A DNA stretch of 47,885 nucleotides from Symploca sp. SIO2E9 (lineage in GTDB: Bacteria > Cyanobacteriota > Cyanobacteriia > Cyanobacteriales > Coleofasciculaceae): assembly GCA_010692645.1 (NCBI GenBank), contig JAAHGS010000042.1, positions 1-47,885 on the forward strand. The letters run 5' to 3'. Positions 15,554-30,021 of the stretch are shown here, piece by piece. The notes beneath the pieces are model-generated. The model was not told where the DNA came from. It saw only the letters and a list, made by a program, of their open reading frames with translations, and ran no database searches. The position numbers and the translations under genes were made by a program. Numbering within the stretch: the stretch's first letter is position 1; every line of letters begins with the position of its first letter.

Positions 15554-16039
15554 CTACAGCAGTCCTCCAACCACATAGTCGAAGTAGGAGGCAACCTCAG
15601 CAGCATCTTCTGCAGACAAGATGTTAGAGGCTACTGACTTCATGCAGCGGACGCTTTCAGCAACCGCATCAATGGAAGTACCTAGAGACTTATACATTTC
15701 TTTAGCACCAACCAAACCAATTTCTTCAATTGGTGTGACATCACCAGCGACAACACCGTAGGTGACTAGGCGCAAGTAGTAATCCATGTCCCGCAAGCAA
15801 GTAGCTGTCATTTCCTCACCATAGGCGTTGCCTCCGGGAGAAACGACATCGGGACGCTTCTGGAACAGCTGATCCCCTGCCTCTTTAATGATGCGCTCAC
15901 GGGATTCTGTCAGGGTTTGAGCAATGCGAAGACGCTGCTCACCACTGCCCACAAAGCCCTTGATACGGTCTAATTCGCCAGGGCTGAGATAGCGTGCTTC
16001 GGCGTCTGCATTCACGATTGACTTCGTGACTATACTCAT
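15554..16039 (-). CDS. apcA: Allophycocyanin alpha subunit
   Basis: A 161-residue phycobiliprotein, partner of ApcB. The bilin attachment Cys81 lies in [22 protein letters not shown], and the N-terminus [27 protein letters not shown] is typical for ApcA. A strong GGAGGAA ribosome-binding site precedes the start, as expected for a highly expressed protein. apcE lies 522 bases upstream on the same strand, with a repeat element between, so apcA-apcB may have a promoter of its own as well as read-through from apcE. Confidence 0.97.
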   Translation of the reverse strand: MSIVTKSIVNADAEARYLSPGELDRIKGFVGSGEQRLRIAQTLTESRERIIKEAGDQLFQKRPDVVSPGGNAYGEEMTATCLRDMDYYLRLVTYGVVAGDVTPIEEIGLVGAKEMYKSLGTSIDAVAESVRCMKSVASNILSAEDAAEVASYFDYVVGGLL

Positions 16040-16561
16040 TGATGGATTCCTCCAGAAAGAAAATATAACCAGGTTTGTTTAAACTGGCATTAACACTGAA
16101 ATAATTGCTGAGCTGTCTTCCCTACATGCGATACAACTACCTGCTCTGTGTAGTTGTTAGCTTTCTACTCTTGAGATTTGCGCTAGCTAATTCTAGGAAT
16201 CGTTGGAGCATCAAGCAATACATTTGGATAAGGATAGAGCTGCCTTCCGCAAATATTCTGCGACAGATTGTTCACAATCTTACTGCGTCCGCAACATTTT
16301 GTAACATTTGTCCTCAGATTCCTAGAAGGAGATGGGGAGATGGGGAGAGGGGGAGAGGGGTGAGCGAAAAAAAGAGTGGGGCAAGGAGTAAGCAGACGCG
16401 GAGACACGGAGACGCGGAGACGCGGAGAATTCAAATTCCAACCAAAATTTCGCTCACCCGGGGGGGGAATTAGTGTATAGAAAAATCCTTACACAGCCCC
16501 TACAAATCCCACACCTCCTACACCTCCTTCTTCCTTGACAGACTAATAATGAGGATGATGA
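16040..16561. other. 522-bp apcE-apcA spacer
   Basis: It holds a roughly 100-bp palindrome-bounded repeat (16359-16458) with purine-rich G tracts before it. The apcA promoter region is at the low-coordinate side. No protein-coding gene is supported. Confidence 0.65.
16359..16458. repeat. 100-bp element with 11-bp inverted ends (copy 1)
   Basis: Ends GGTGAGCGAAA (16359-16369) and TTTCGCTCACC (16448-16458) are perfect inverted repeats. The inside contains GTAAGCAGACGCGGAGAC and an ACGCGGAGAC short tandem array, then CCAACCAAAA. A second copy is at 44302-44402, and a degraded copy in the opposite sense is at about 21464-21543. Confidence 0.75.
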
Positions 16562-20245
<3,684 letters not shown>

Positions 20246-21451
20246 ATGGAAACCTCTCACAAGACTAGCGCTGCTGTTGAAAGGCTTTACGATACCTACC
20301 CCTTTCCGCCAGAACCTCTGCTGGATGAACCACCTCCTGGCTACAACTGGCGCTGGCATTGGTCTGCTGCCTATAGTTTTTGCACCGGTCAAAAGCCCCT
20401 CAGGCAGGAAATCCGCATTCTGGATGCCGGTTGTGGTACTGGTGTAGGAACAGAGTATTTGGTTCATCTCAATCCTCAGGCTTCTGTAGTGGGGATCGAT
20501 TTGAGTGCAGGTGCATTGAAAGTGGCAACAGAGCGCTGCCGTCGTTCAGGGGCGAATCGGGTCGAGTTTCACCAATTGAACCTGTGCGATGCAGCTCAAC
20601 TCGAAGGTGAGTTTGATCTGATTAACTGTGTTGGTGTTTTACACCATCTGCCTGACCCGATCAAGGGAATTCAGTCTTTAGCTGCCAAGCTAGCTGTAGG
20701 TGGATTATTGCATATTTTTGTCTATGCTGAATTAGGTCGCTGGGAAATACAATTAATGCAACAAGCGATCGCGCTTTTGCAAGGTCAGAAGCAGGGGGAT
20801 TACCGAGACGGTGTTAAGGTAGGGCGTCAATTGTTTGAATCTTTACCAGAAAACAACCGAATTGTCAAGAGAGATAAAGAGCGTTGGTGTTTGGAAAATC
20901 ATCAGGATGAGTGCTTTGCCGATATGTATGTTCATCCCCAAGAGATTGACTACAATATCGAGACGGTATTTGAACTGATTGCAGCTTCTGGTTTAGAGTT
21001 TGTGGGCTTTTCTAATCCCCGCTACTGGAATTTGGAGCGATTGGTAGGGAAGAATCAGGAGTTGATGAGGAGGGCGCAAGGGTTGAGCGATCGCCAAAAA
21101 TATCGGTTAATTGAGTTATTGGATCCTGAACTGACCCATTATGAGTTTTTCCTGACACGCCCTCCCTTGCCGAAGGCAGATTGGTCAGCCGACGAGACTC
21201 TATTGGCGGCAATTTGTGAGCGCAATCCCTGCATGAATGGTTGGCCTAGTAAGTCTATATTCGATTATGATTATCAGCTTGTCCAGTTATCGGAAGCAGA
21301 GTTTGAATTTCTGCAAGCGTGCGATTACCCTGCCGAAGGCGATCATAACTCAGATGGGCGGCTAAGGGTGGCAGAGATTTTGGCTAATGCGCAGTTGGAG
21401 TTGGAGGAAGTTAGGGAACTCCTCAAGCGGCAGTTGATTATGCTCAGTTGA
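20246..21451 (+). CDS. Class I SAM-dependent methyltransferase
   Basis: About 401 residues from the preferred ATG at 20246 (METSHKTSAAVERLYDTYPFPPEP). The reading frame extends to a GTG at 20144, but that extension lacks conservation signs. The methyltransferase core starts at about residue 55: motif I is ILDAGCGTGVGTEYL (58-72), motif II is VVGIDLS, and a post-motif is NCVGVLHHLPDP (a typical cyanobacterial 'hLPDP' loop). The C-terminal 170 residues are a separate helical domain with no assignment. The VERLYDTYPFPPE N-terminus is shared with a group of cyanobacterial methyltransferases of unknown substrate. It is not obviously linked to the neighbouring operons. Confidence 0.8.
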   Translation: METSHKTSAAVERLYDTYPFPPEPLLDEPPPGYNWRWHWSAAYSFCTGQKPLRQEIRILDAGCGTGVGTEYLVHLNPQASVVGIDLSAGALKVATERCRRSGANRVEFHQLNLCDAAQLEGEFDLINCVGVLHHLPDPIKGIQSLAAKLAVGGLLHIFVYAELGRWEIQLMQQAIALLQGQKQGDYRDGVKVGRQLFESLPENNRIVKRDKERWCLENHQDECFADMYVHPQEIDYNIETVFELIAASGLEFVGFSNPRYWNLERLVGKNQELMRRAQGLSDRQKYRLIELLDPELTHYEFFLTRPPLPKADWSADETLLAAICERNPCMNGWPSKSIFDYDYQLVQLSEAEFEFLQACDYPAEGDHNSDGRLRVAEILANAQLELEEVRELLKRQLIMLS

Positions 21452-21463
21452 TACTCCCTTCCG

Positions 21464-21543
21464 GGTGAGGGAAATTTTGGTTGGAATTTCAATTCTCCGC
21501 GTCGGGAGCGTCTGCTTACTCGTTCCCTGGTGAAGGAAACTCC
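21464..21543. repeat. Degraded, inverted copy of the 100-bp element
   Basis: GGTGAGGGAAATTTTGGTTGG and TTCTCCGCGTC...GTCTGCTTACT correspond, in reverse orientation, to the ends and core of the repeats at 16359-16458 and 44302-44402. The far end is decayed (TTCCCTGGTGAAGG). Confidence 0.6.
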
Positions 21544-21621
21544 CCTATCCTTGTTGAGAACCTCCAGCCTCGGATCCTTCCTGGTTAAGTATTGTTACTT
21601 CCACGTGGTAATATTACATGT

Positions 21622-21640
21622 GGCTTGCTAGTAGCAAGCC
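21622..21640 (+). promoter_or_regulatory. Hairpin in the leader of the ATP synthase operon
   Basis: GGCTTGCT, a 3-base loop and AGCAAGCC form a perfect 8-bp stem about 30 bases before the atp1 start. A second small CCAGCTTTCTGG dyad follows directly. It could affect atp1 translation. There is no U tract, so it is not a terminator. Confidence 0.45.
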
Positions 21641-21670
21641 AGCTTTCTGGACTAGCTTTAGCTGCCACCC

Positions 21671-22114
21671 GTGAACTTGTCAGACGAACACCTTCAACAA
21701 ACATCGGTAACGGAGGAAATTCCTCAACAGGATGTTCCCACCTCCGAAACTGGTTCTTCAATGCAAGAGTATTACCAACTCCAACAGACTTTGCTGTTGG
21801 TTACACTTGCCTTAACAGGGGTTATTTTTATCTCTGTGTGGGTTTTTTACTCCCTGGATATTGCCTTGAATTATTTAATCGGGGCATGTACGGGCATGGT
21901 CTACTTGAAAATGCTAGCTAGAGATGTAGAGCGGCTGGGCAAACAAACGGGTAAACTAAGTTCTTCCCGATTGGCAGTTTTTTGTGGAGTAATTATCGTT
22001 GCCAGTCAATGGCATAAATTGCAGATATTACCCATATTTTTCGGCTTTTTGACTTATAAAGCCGCCGTGATCATCTATATGCTCCAAAGCTTCATCCCTT
22101 CTGATTCTAAGTAG
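21671..22114 (+). CDS. atp1: ATP synthase subunit I (Atp1)
   Basis: The poorly conserved first gene of cyanobacterial atp operons. It has four hydrophobic segments (for example [65 protein letters not shown]). Members of this family are thought to help assemble the c-ring or import Mg2+. Translation from GTG at 21671 gives 147 residues with a polar 30-residue N-terminus. An ATG at 21761 ([13 protein letters not shown]) gives 117 residues, close to the usual family size, so the true start is uncertain. Subunit a follows 72 bases later. Confidence 0.85.
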   Translation: MNLSDEHLQQTSVTEEIPQQDVPTSETGSSMQEYYQLQQTLLLVTLALTGVIFISVWVFYSLDIALNYLIGACTGMVYLKMLARDVERLGKQTGKLSSSRLAVFCGVIIVASQWHKLQILPIFFGFLTYKAAVIIYMLQSFIPSDSK

Positions 22115-22186
22115 GTTAAGTTGTTAGGTCAGTTAAAGTTTTACACTTGACAAGTATACGGGTAAATATCCATCATTGAATTAGAA

Positions 22187-22936
22187 ATGGTACATGGTTT
22201 AAGCGTTCTGAATCCTTTGTTTCTGGCTGAATTAGAAGTTGGCAACCACTTCTTATGGAAAATTGGTAATTTAACAGTACACGGGCAGGTGTTCCTATCC
22301 TCCTGGTTTGTGATTGCCCTGATTGTCATTGCTTCGATTGCTGGCACTCGCAACATGCAGAGAATTCCTAAAGGAATGCAGAATTTCATGGAATATGTCC
22401 TGGAGTTTCTGCGTGATTTAGCGAAAAACCAGTTAGGCGAGAAAGAATATCGACCTTGGTTACCTTTTATTGGTACATTGTTTCTGTTCATTTTTGTCTC
22501 GAATTGGTCGGGGGCTCTAATTCCATGGAAGTTATTAGAGATACCAGATAGTGAACTAGCTGCTCCGACTAATGACATCAATACAACAGTTGCTTTGGCA
22601 TTGCTAACTTCTTTAGCGTACTTTTACGCTGGTTTTAGCAAAAAGGGTTTGGGATACTTTGCTAATTATGTCAAGCCCATACCAATCCTGCTGCCGATCA
22701 AGATTTTAGAAGATTTCACCAAGCCCCTTTCCCTCAGCTTCCGTCTATTTGGCAACATTCTGGCGGATGAATTGGTGGTAGCCGTATTGGTGTTCCTAGT
22801 TCCCCTGTTTATCCCCCTGCCCTTGATGGCTCTGGGGCTGTTTACCAGTGCCATTCAAGCCCTAGTGTTTGCTACCTTAGCAGGTGCTTACATTCATGAG
22901 GCGATTGAGGACGAAGGTGAAGAAGAGCATGGGTAG
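22187..22936 (+). CDS. atpB: ATP synthase F0 subunit a
   Basis: A 249-residue membrane protein forming the two proton half-channels beside the c-ring. The essential Arg is in [19 protein letters not shown]. The C-terminal [25 protein letters not shown] holds the conserved Gln and other channel residues. It is called atpI in cyanobacterial nomenclature, where atpB is used for beta. Length and topology are normal. It is second in the operon, before the c-subunit gene. Confidence 0.96.
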   Translation: MVHGLSVLNPLFLAELEVGNHFLWKIGNLTVHGQVFLSSWFVIALIVIASIAGTRNMQRIPKGMQNFMEYVLEFLRDLAKNQLGEKEYRPWLPFIGTLFLFIFVSNWSGALIPWKLLEIPDSELAAPTNDINTTVALALLTSLAYFYAGFSKKGLGYFANYVKPIPILLPIKILEDFTKPLSLSFRLFGNILADELVVAVLVFLVPLFIPLPLMALGLFTSAIQALVFATLAGAYIHEAIEDEGEEEHG

Positions 22937-23124
22937 TATTCTCCAAGAGGTAGGTTTTATCCTGCTCTAGGGGTAGGATGAGGAAAGTCATTCTGCCTAG
23001 CGAATACGCTCAGTTGTAGACAAAGTGGGAGTAAATCAGGAGGAGTAAGCATTATTAAATTGCTTTGAGGCTCCTGGCTCCTAAGTGTTGATTTGGAATT
23101 TGTTCTGTACTAAAGGTTAAGTAA

Positions 23125-23376
<252 letters not shown>

Positions 23377-23392
23377 AACCTTGTGACTGTCT

Positions 23393-23424
23393 AGAGACGT
23401 GTTTGTCCGCGTCTCTATATTTTT
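23393..23424 (+). terminator. Terminator-like stem after the c-subunit gene
   Basis: AGAGACG (23393-23399), a 10-base loop and CGTCTCT (23410-23416) are followed by ATATTTTT. This intrinsic-terminator shape inside an operon suggests partial termination after the c subunit. Confidence 0.6.
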
Positions 23425-23445
23425 GGAACTCTGAGTCAGATTGAC

Positions 23446-23550
23446 ACCTGAGTTTGACATCAAGATTGGCTCAGCCCAAAAATACCAGGATATTTAGCTG
23501 CAAGCTAGCTTCTACAGCCCAAGGCTGCTCGATTGGTGTCGAACTCAGGT
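23446..23550 (+). promoter_or_regulatory. Long-range inverted repeat between c and b' genes
   Basis: ACCTGAGTTTGACATCAA (23446-23463) pairs with TTGGTGTCGAACTCAGGT (23533-23550), with two G-U-compatible positions. It encloses 69 bases. It could be an mRNA-stabilising or processing structure, or a short dispersed element. Confidence 0.55.
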
Positions 23551-23601
23551 ATTTGTTCTTTAGTGTTTCGGTTACAGTCCTAATTGATTTGATCGGTAAA
23601 A

Positions 23602-24033
23602 ATGTTTGATTTCGATGCAACTTTGCCTTTAATGGCAGTGCAGTTCTTAGTGTTGGCAGCTGTACTCAATGCTATTTTCTATAAGCCTCTAGGCAAGTCC
23701 CTAGATGAGCGTGATGATTACATCCGCACTAATACAGCCAAGGCGCGTGAACAGTTGTCTAAAGCTGAAGGCCTAGCTGTGCAATACGAACAGCAACTGG
23801 CAGAGGCTCGCAAACTCTCTCAAGAAATTGTGGCTTCAGCTCAGGCTGATGCTAAAAAAATAGCTGATCAAAAAATCGCCGAGGCTCAGCAGCAAGCTCA
23901 GGCTCAACGAGAAGAAGCCCAACGAGAGATTGACAAGCAAAAGCAAGAAGCGATGCATTCGCTAGAACAACAAGTGGATGCCCTCAGCCGCCAAATCCTA
24001 GAAAAACTTTTAGGGGCAGAGCTAGTGGGATAA
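23602..24033 (+). CDS. atpG: ATP synthase F0 subunit b'
   Basis: A 143-residue peripheral-stalk subunit, specific to photosynthetic bacteria and plastids, which pairs with subunit b. One N-terminal membrane helix (residues 5-27, [23 protein letters not shown]) is followed by a long charged coiled coil rich in Ala, Glu, Gln and Lys. It sits between c and b in the standard cyanobacterial order. Also called atpF2. Confidence 0.93.
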   Translation: MFDFDATLPLMAVQFLVLAAVLNAIFYKPLGKSLDERDDYIRTNTAKAREQLSKAEGLAVQYEQQLAEARKLSQEIVASAQADAKKIADQKIAEAQQQAQAQREEAQREIDKQKQEAMHSLEQQVDALSRQILEKLLGAELVG

Positions 24034-24189
24034 CTGGCTCAGTCTGGGATAGATATTTACCGCTTGTGCAAGTCAGGGCATGATCCGGAATTCTCTTGTT
24101 GAGCTTCCCATTCCCCCTTGCTAGTCACTTGCCCAGTTGTGGACAAGTCAAAGTATTAGAGATTGAGCGGCAAAGTATTAAATTTAGGT

Positions 24190-24726
24190 ATGATGGACAA
24201 TTTCTTTTTATTAGCCACAGAAGCTAGCGAAGCTGGAGAAAGCGGTTTTGGTCTAAACTTAGACATTCTAGGAACCAACCTGATCAACCTCACAATTTTG
24301 ATTGGGATTCTCTATTACTTTGGAAGCAAAATTCTGAGCAATATTCTCAGTGAACGACACTCAACTATTGCTCAAGCAATTGCCGAAGCTGAACAGCGGC
24401 AACGACAAGCAGCCGAAGCTTTAGCAGATCAACAGCAAAAACTGGCTCAAGCCCAAGCCGAAGCCGAGCGAATTCGCAAAACCGCTGAAGAAAATGCTCT
24501 GACTGCCAAAGCAGCGATTATAGCCAAGTCGGAGGAAGATGTCAAGCGTCTGCAAGAAGCGGCAGTGCAGGACTTAAATTCTGAACAAGAGCGGGTAATT
24601 GCTCAATTGAGACAGCGGGTAGCTGCCATGGCTATAGAGCGAGTCGAGTCCCAATTGACACAGCAATTAGACCAGTCAGCTCAAGAAAAATTAATTGACC
24701 GCAGCATTGCTATATTGGGAGGTTAA
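24190..24726 (+). CDS. atpF: ATP synthase F0 subunit b
   Basis: About 178 residues from ATG at 24190 ([24 protein letters not shown]). The frame is open to a TTG at 24163, but the ATG gives the usual cyanobacterial N-terminus. A membrane helix ([19 protein letters not shown]) is followed by a long coiled coil that forms the stator with b' and delta. The conserved glycine-rich pre-helix region [15 protein letters not shown] is present. The stop TAA is followed after 3 bases by the delta gene. Confidence 0.94.
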   Translation: MMDNFFLLATEASEAGESGFGLNLDILGTNLINLTILIGILYYFGSKILSNILSERHSTIAQAIAEAEQRQRQAAEALADQQQKLAQAQAEAERIRKTAEENALTAKAAIIAKSEEDVKRLQEAAVQDLNSEQERVIAQLRQRVAAMAIERVESQLTQQLDQSAQEKLIDRSIAILGG

Positions 24727-24729
24727 TTG

Positions 24730-25299
24730 ATGAAAGGAAGTCTCTTAAGTGCTCAGGTACTTGAGCCTTATGCAGAAGCTCTAATGTCTGTGGCAGATAC
24801 TCACCAAATCACATCGCGTTTGGGTGAAGATGTTGCTGCCTTACTGGATGCCCTCAAATCATCAGCAGATTTGCAGGAGTTTTTAGACAATCCTGTGGTT
24901 AAAGCTGAAGACAAAAAAGCCGTGCTGCAACAGCTATCTAACAGCCTTGGTGAGGCTCAATTTCACTCCTACACGCTGAATTTCTTAAACATTCTAGTAG
25001 ACCGCAGGCGCATCCTCTTCTTAGAAGGAATTTGCCAGCAGTACCAAGCTCTGCTCAGGAAACGCAATAAAACCGTTGTCGCGGAAGTGACTTCAGCTGT
25101 AGCACTTAATGATACTCAACAGCAGTCAGTGCGCGAGAAAGTCATCGCCATGACTGGTGCTGAGCAAGTGGAAATTGATACCAAGCTTGACACCGATTTA
25201 ATCGGTGGTGTGATCATCAAAGTAGGCTCTCAGGTAATTGATTCCAGTTTGCGAGGACAACTGCGTCGCATTGGTCTAAGCCTGGGTAAGACCAACTAA
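24730..25299 (+). CDS. atpH: ATP synthase F1 subunit delta
   Basis: A 189-residue OSCP-type subunit that joins the peripheral stalk to the top of F1. The N-terminal helical domain starts VLEPYAEALMSVAD, and the C-terminal region holds DTDLIGGVIIKVGSQVIDSSLRGQL, the most conserved part of the family. The ATG at 24730 lies 3 bases after the b-subunit stop, so translation is coupled. It is also called atpD in cyanobacteria. Confidence 0.95.
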   Translation: MKGSLLSAQVLEPYAEALMSVADTHQITSRLGEDVAALLDALKSSADLQEFLDNPVVKAEDKKAVLQQLSNSLGEAQFHSYTLNFLNILVDRRRILFLEGICQQYQALLRKRNKTVVAEVTSAVALNDTQQQSVREKVIAMTGAEQVEIDTKLDTDLIGGVIIKVGSQVIDSSLRGQLRRIGLSLGKTN

Positions 25300-25368
25300 G
25301 AAGTTTGGATTTTAGATGCAACCACTGGCAATCTAAACTCTAAAATTATGCCCAAAACTGACAACTGA

Positions 25369-26901
<1,533 letters not shown>

Positions 26902-26984
26902 TTGGACTTAGGAGCTAGGAGTAGTAACTAAATAGATTTACTCCTGGCTGCTGAATTCTGAATTCTGACTTGTTAAGGAAGACT

Positions 26985-27935
26985 ATGGCTAATCTTAAAG
27001 CAATTCGCGATCGCATTAAGTCGGTCAAAAATACAAAAAAAATCACTGAGGCAATGCGCCTGGTTGCCGCTGCAAAAGTGCGCAGAGCCCAAGAACAAGT
27101 AACCTCTACTCGCCCTTTCGCTGATCGTTTGGCGCAAGTTCTCTACGGCTTACAGAACCGCCTACAGTTTGAAGATGCCGACTTGCCCTTACTCAAACAG
27201 CGACAAGTTAAGTCTGTCGGTTTGCTAGTTATTTCCGGCGATCGCGGTTTGTGTGGCGGTTACAATAATAATGTCATCCGCCGCGCTCAAAACCGTGCCC
27301 AGGAACTAAAGCAACAAGGCATTGACTACAGATATGTCTTGGTTGGGCGCAAAGCGAAGCAGTACTTTGAGCGTCGTAACCAGCCAATTGATGCTGAATA
27401 TACAGGTTTAGAGCAAATTCCCACGGCAGCTGAAGCATCAATGATTGCTGACGAATTGCTCTCCCTATTTTTATCAGAATCTGTGGACAAGGTTGAATTA
27501 ATCTACACCAAGTTTGTGTCGTTGATTAGTTCTCGTCCAGTAGTGCAAAGTCTGCTACCATTAACGGCGCAAGGGCTAGAAGCGCAAGATGATGAAATTT
27601 TCCGGCTAACCACTCGTGGCGGTGAGTTTCAGGTGGAGCGGGAGAAAGTCACGACTCCATTGGAGGCTTTACCACAGGACATGATCTTTGAGCAAGACCC
27701 GGTGCAAATTTTGGATGCACTCTTGCCACTATATCTTAATAACCAATTGCTGCGAGCATTGCAAGAATCGGCAGCCAGCGAACTTGCTGCCCGGATGACG
27801 GCAATGAACAGCGCTAGTGATAATGCCTCAGAACTAATTGGCACCCTGACGCTTTCTTACAATAAAGCGCGGCAGGCTTCAATTACTCAGGAAATCCTAG
27901 AAGTTGTGGGTGGTGCAGCAGCACTGAGTGGTTAG
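26985..27935 (+). CDS. atpC: ATP synthase F1 subunit gamma
   Basis: A 316-residue central rotor shaft. Translation starts at ATG 26985 ([36 protein letters not shown]) with an AAGGAAG ribosome-binding site 4-5 bases before. The upstream TTG at 26970 is unlikely. The C-terminal helix ([30 protein letters not shown]) is the conserved part that rotates in the alpha-beta hexamer. A cyanobacterial/plastid-type insertion lies around residues 195-235 ([23 protein letters not shown]). The chloroplast redox cysteine pair is absent, as in other cyanobacteria. Confidence 0.97.
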   Translation: MANLKAIRDRIKSVKNTKKITEAMRLVAAAKVRRAQEQVTSTRPFADRLAQVLYGLQNRLQFEDADLPLLKQRQVKSVGLLVISGDRGLCGGYNNNVIRRAQNRAQELKQQGIDYRYVLVGRKAKQYFERRNQPIDAEYTGLEQIPTAAEASMIADELLSLFLSESVDKVELIYTKFVSLISSRPVVQSLLPLTAQGLEAQDDEIFRLTTRGGEFQVEREKVTTPLEALPQDMIFEQDPVQILDALLPLYLNNQLLRALQESAASELAARMTAMNSASDNASELIGTLTLSYNKARQASITQEILEVVGGAAALSG

Positions 27936-27964
27936 ATTTCCGATAAGGTAGAAGTTTTAGGGCT

Positions 27965-28016
27965 CCAGGGTTCAAGGGTTTGTACAGTTACTTTACTGTG
28001 CAAATTCAAGCCCTGG
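27965..28016 (+). terminator. Nested hairpin after the ATP synthase operon
   Basis: The inner stem TTTGTACAGT/ACTGTGCAAA (27979-27988 with 27995-28004) lies inside CCAGGG/CCCTGG. It comes 30 bases after the gamma stop, between convergent genes. There is no long U tract, so termination is likely but not proven. Confidence 0.45.
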
Positions 28017-28039
28017 TTAATCTGTCTTCTGTGCTTACC

Positions 28040-28062
28040 GTTGTGCATTAAAAATGCACAAC
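28040..28062. terminator. Perfect 10-bp hairpin between convergent genes
   Basis: GTTGTGCATT, AAA loop, AATGCACAAC. It sits 21 bases before the 3' end of the minus-strand lipase gene and 105 bases after atpC. It is a likely bidirectional 3'-end structure. Confidence 0.5.
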
Positions 28063-28083
28063 AGCTGATCATGGTGTCTAAAA

Positions 28084-29787
28084 CTAGCCATCTATTGCAT
28101 GCATTAGTGATTCTGGCTGTCCATATTCAGGAATCCTCTCAATTTCAATAGAGAATCTGCCTTTAAAGCCGGTTCCTACCACATCAAAGTGCCAACCATC
28201 CTCAACCATTCTCATCATTTCTTGCGGCTCTGGTTGAAAATCTGGCAGTGCAAATAGCTCATGGTTGTGGAGGTATAATTCTGGAGTGCTTTCTGTTAGC
28301 AGGGCGCGGACGTAGTAGTGCTTGCGAAAGATCAAATTATCGGAGAAACCAATACCAGAAAGGTCTCGTTCACCGACATAAAAGTCGAGTCGCATTACCA
28401 TGTCCTTGGGTTGAATGCTCTCGTCTTCTAGAATTGACGTGCTATTAAGATAGCCCTCCCAAATTAATTTGTTATCGTCTGCCCAAGGAAAAGCAGGATT
28501 TTCATCAGTCAAATTGTCCTCATTAAAGGGACCATAGCAGTTTTCTGCTTCCTTACTCTGGTGGAAAAGCTCGAAATCTACTCCCCGCGGCTTAATGGAA
28601 ACCCCAAGGAAGAATTCGCTCTTGCCAAATAAATCTTTACCACGGCTGATTTGAGCTTTAACCATGCGCAGGCGTACACGCACATTGCCAAACAAAAAAC
28701 GCGTCGTTACTTCAAAGGATTCACGGGAGGTGATTAAGGAATCAAAACCACCATGACACTTGTGAACAAAGGTTCGCGGTGCCCCAGGAATTTGAGCAGC
28801 AATTTGCTTAACTAGCCCATCGCTGCGATTATAATTGATTCCATATTCATTTGACTCAGAAAAGATGCGGTTGAGCCAAGTGCCAGACCAATTATGGTAA
28901 GGTCGGTAGTTAGTGCCAACTACTGTTAATAGGCGCTCTAAGGGGAAATAATTCTTGAAATTCCAGAAGGAATTTGGGTTATCTGTATCATCTTGATTTT
29001 GGGGATTCATTCGCTCTAGGTCTTTTTCTGCCTCAGAGCCTAGCCAATCCTTAAAAATTTGGAAAGTAATGCCTCGGTGCGGAGTTCCCAGGGTAACAAC
29101 TTTGTTAATGTAGTCCTCAGCCTGGAGATATCTCTGGGGGTAGGTTTCTTGTATCGCCTGACGAATTACCAGCCCACCCATAGAATAAGCGATGATGTTG
29201 ACCTTGGGCTTGACACCTTGCTCATCGGCAGCTATTTCCCGGATGCAGTCGATTAGCCGCACCAGAGCGTTGCCATAGGCTTCAAAATTCCGCTCTTTGA
29301 GGTCATAATAGCGGAATACCCAAAGGGAGCGATAAGGGTCTTCTGCTAACTCCAAAAATTTCAGCGCCATTGCTGGGTCAACAATAACCCGATTTCCAGA
29401 AAATAACCCATTTGCTTGCAGATTATGAAATTTGTCAACAATATTTTTATCCTTTAGCCTCTGGAGTTGATCGGGAAGAGTTGCTTCCTGTGAACTCATT
29501 TCCTCTATGTACTTGATTTTCCTAGGAATAATCGGCTCATGTTCAATCTCTTTACCACGGTAAAAGATGACATTGGTGGCATCATGGTATTGCCAGTCAG
29601 ATTTGAGGAAACGCAGGATCATGCCCTCATAAATATGGTTTTCCCCTTTTTTGTGATGGTAGGCGCTGCCAACATTAAATCCTAGATAGGTACTTTTTTT
29701 TTCGTCATCTGTGCTTGAACTACCAAACCCACCAATCAAAATTAGGGGTAGGTGGCGTCGTGTTGGTTGTGATTGCTGCTCAGACAT
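28084..29787 (-). CDS. Alpha/beta hydrolase, PGAP1/lipase-like
   Basis: 567 residues from the ATG at 29787 (MSEQQSQPTRRHLPLILIGGFGSS). The frame also opens at 29859, which would add a 24-residue basic N-terminus. Neither start has a clear ribosome-binding site. The hydrolase core starts with LPLILIGGFG (oxyanion-hole side). The nucleophile elbow is NIIAYSMGGLVIRQAI (Ser202 in this numbering), and VTLGTPHRG is a signature of PGAP1-like lipases and esterases. A catalytic His is plausible at FVHKCHGGFDSL. The last 180 residues form a separate beta-rich domain of unknown role. The substrate is probably a lipid or ester. It stands alone, convergent with the atp operon. Confidence 0.75.
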   Translation of the reverse strand: MSEQQSQPTRRHLPLILIGGFGSSSTDDEKKSTYLGFNVGSAYHHKKGENHIYEGMILRFLKSDWQYHDATNVIFYRGKEIEHEPIIPRKIKYIEEMSSQEATLPDQLQRLKDKNIVDKFHNLQANGLFSGNRVIVDPAMALKFLELAEDPYRSLWVFRYYDLKERNFEAYGNALVRLIDCIREIAADEQGVKPKVNIIAYSMGGLVIRQAIQETYPQRYLQAEDYINKVVTLGTPHRGITFQIFKDWLGSEAEKDLERMNPQNQDDTDNPNSFWNFKNYFPLERLLTVVGTNYRPYHNWSGTWLNRIFSESNEYGINYNRSDGLVKQIAAQIPGAPRTFVHKCHGGFDSLITSRESFEVTTRFLFGNVRVRLRMVKAQISRGKDLFGKSEFFLGVSIKPRGVDFELFHQSKEAENCYGPFNEDNLTDENPAFPWADDNKLIWEGYLNSTSILEDESIQPKDMVMRLDFYVGERDLSGIGFSDNLIFRKHYYVRALLTESTPELYLHNHELFALPDFQPEPQEMMRMVEDGWHFDVVGTGFKGRFSIEIERIPEYGQPESLMHAIDG

Positions 29788-30021
29788 GGTTATTTTTATT
29801 CGTTTAGGTTTCTGTCGGTTAAAGGATTTAATCCATCTTCTGAATTTTCTAAAACACATTAAATTAGATAAAATTAATTATTCTGCATGATTACAATATA
29901 TAAACTGATCAATATAGAAGATTATACGAGGCGGAAGCTAAGGTCTTGACAAGACAAGTTTCTTATACTTAAGTCTTACAACACCTAAGCATATTGTTTA
30001 TTGTCCAAATTTTAAGAAAAA

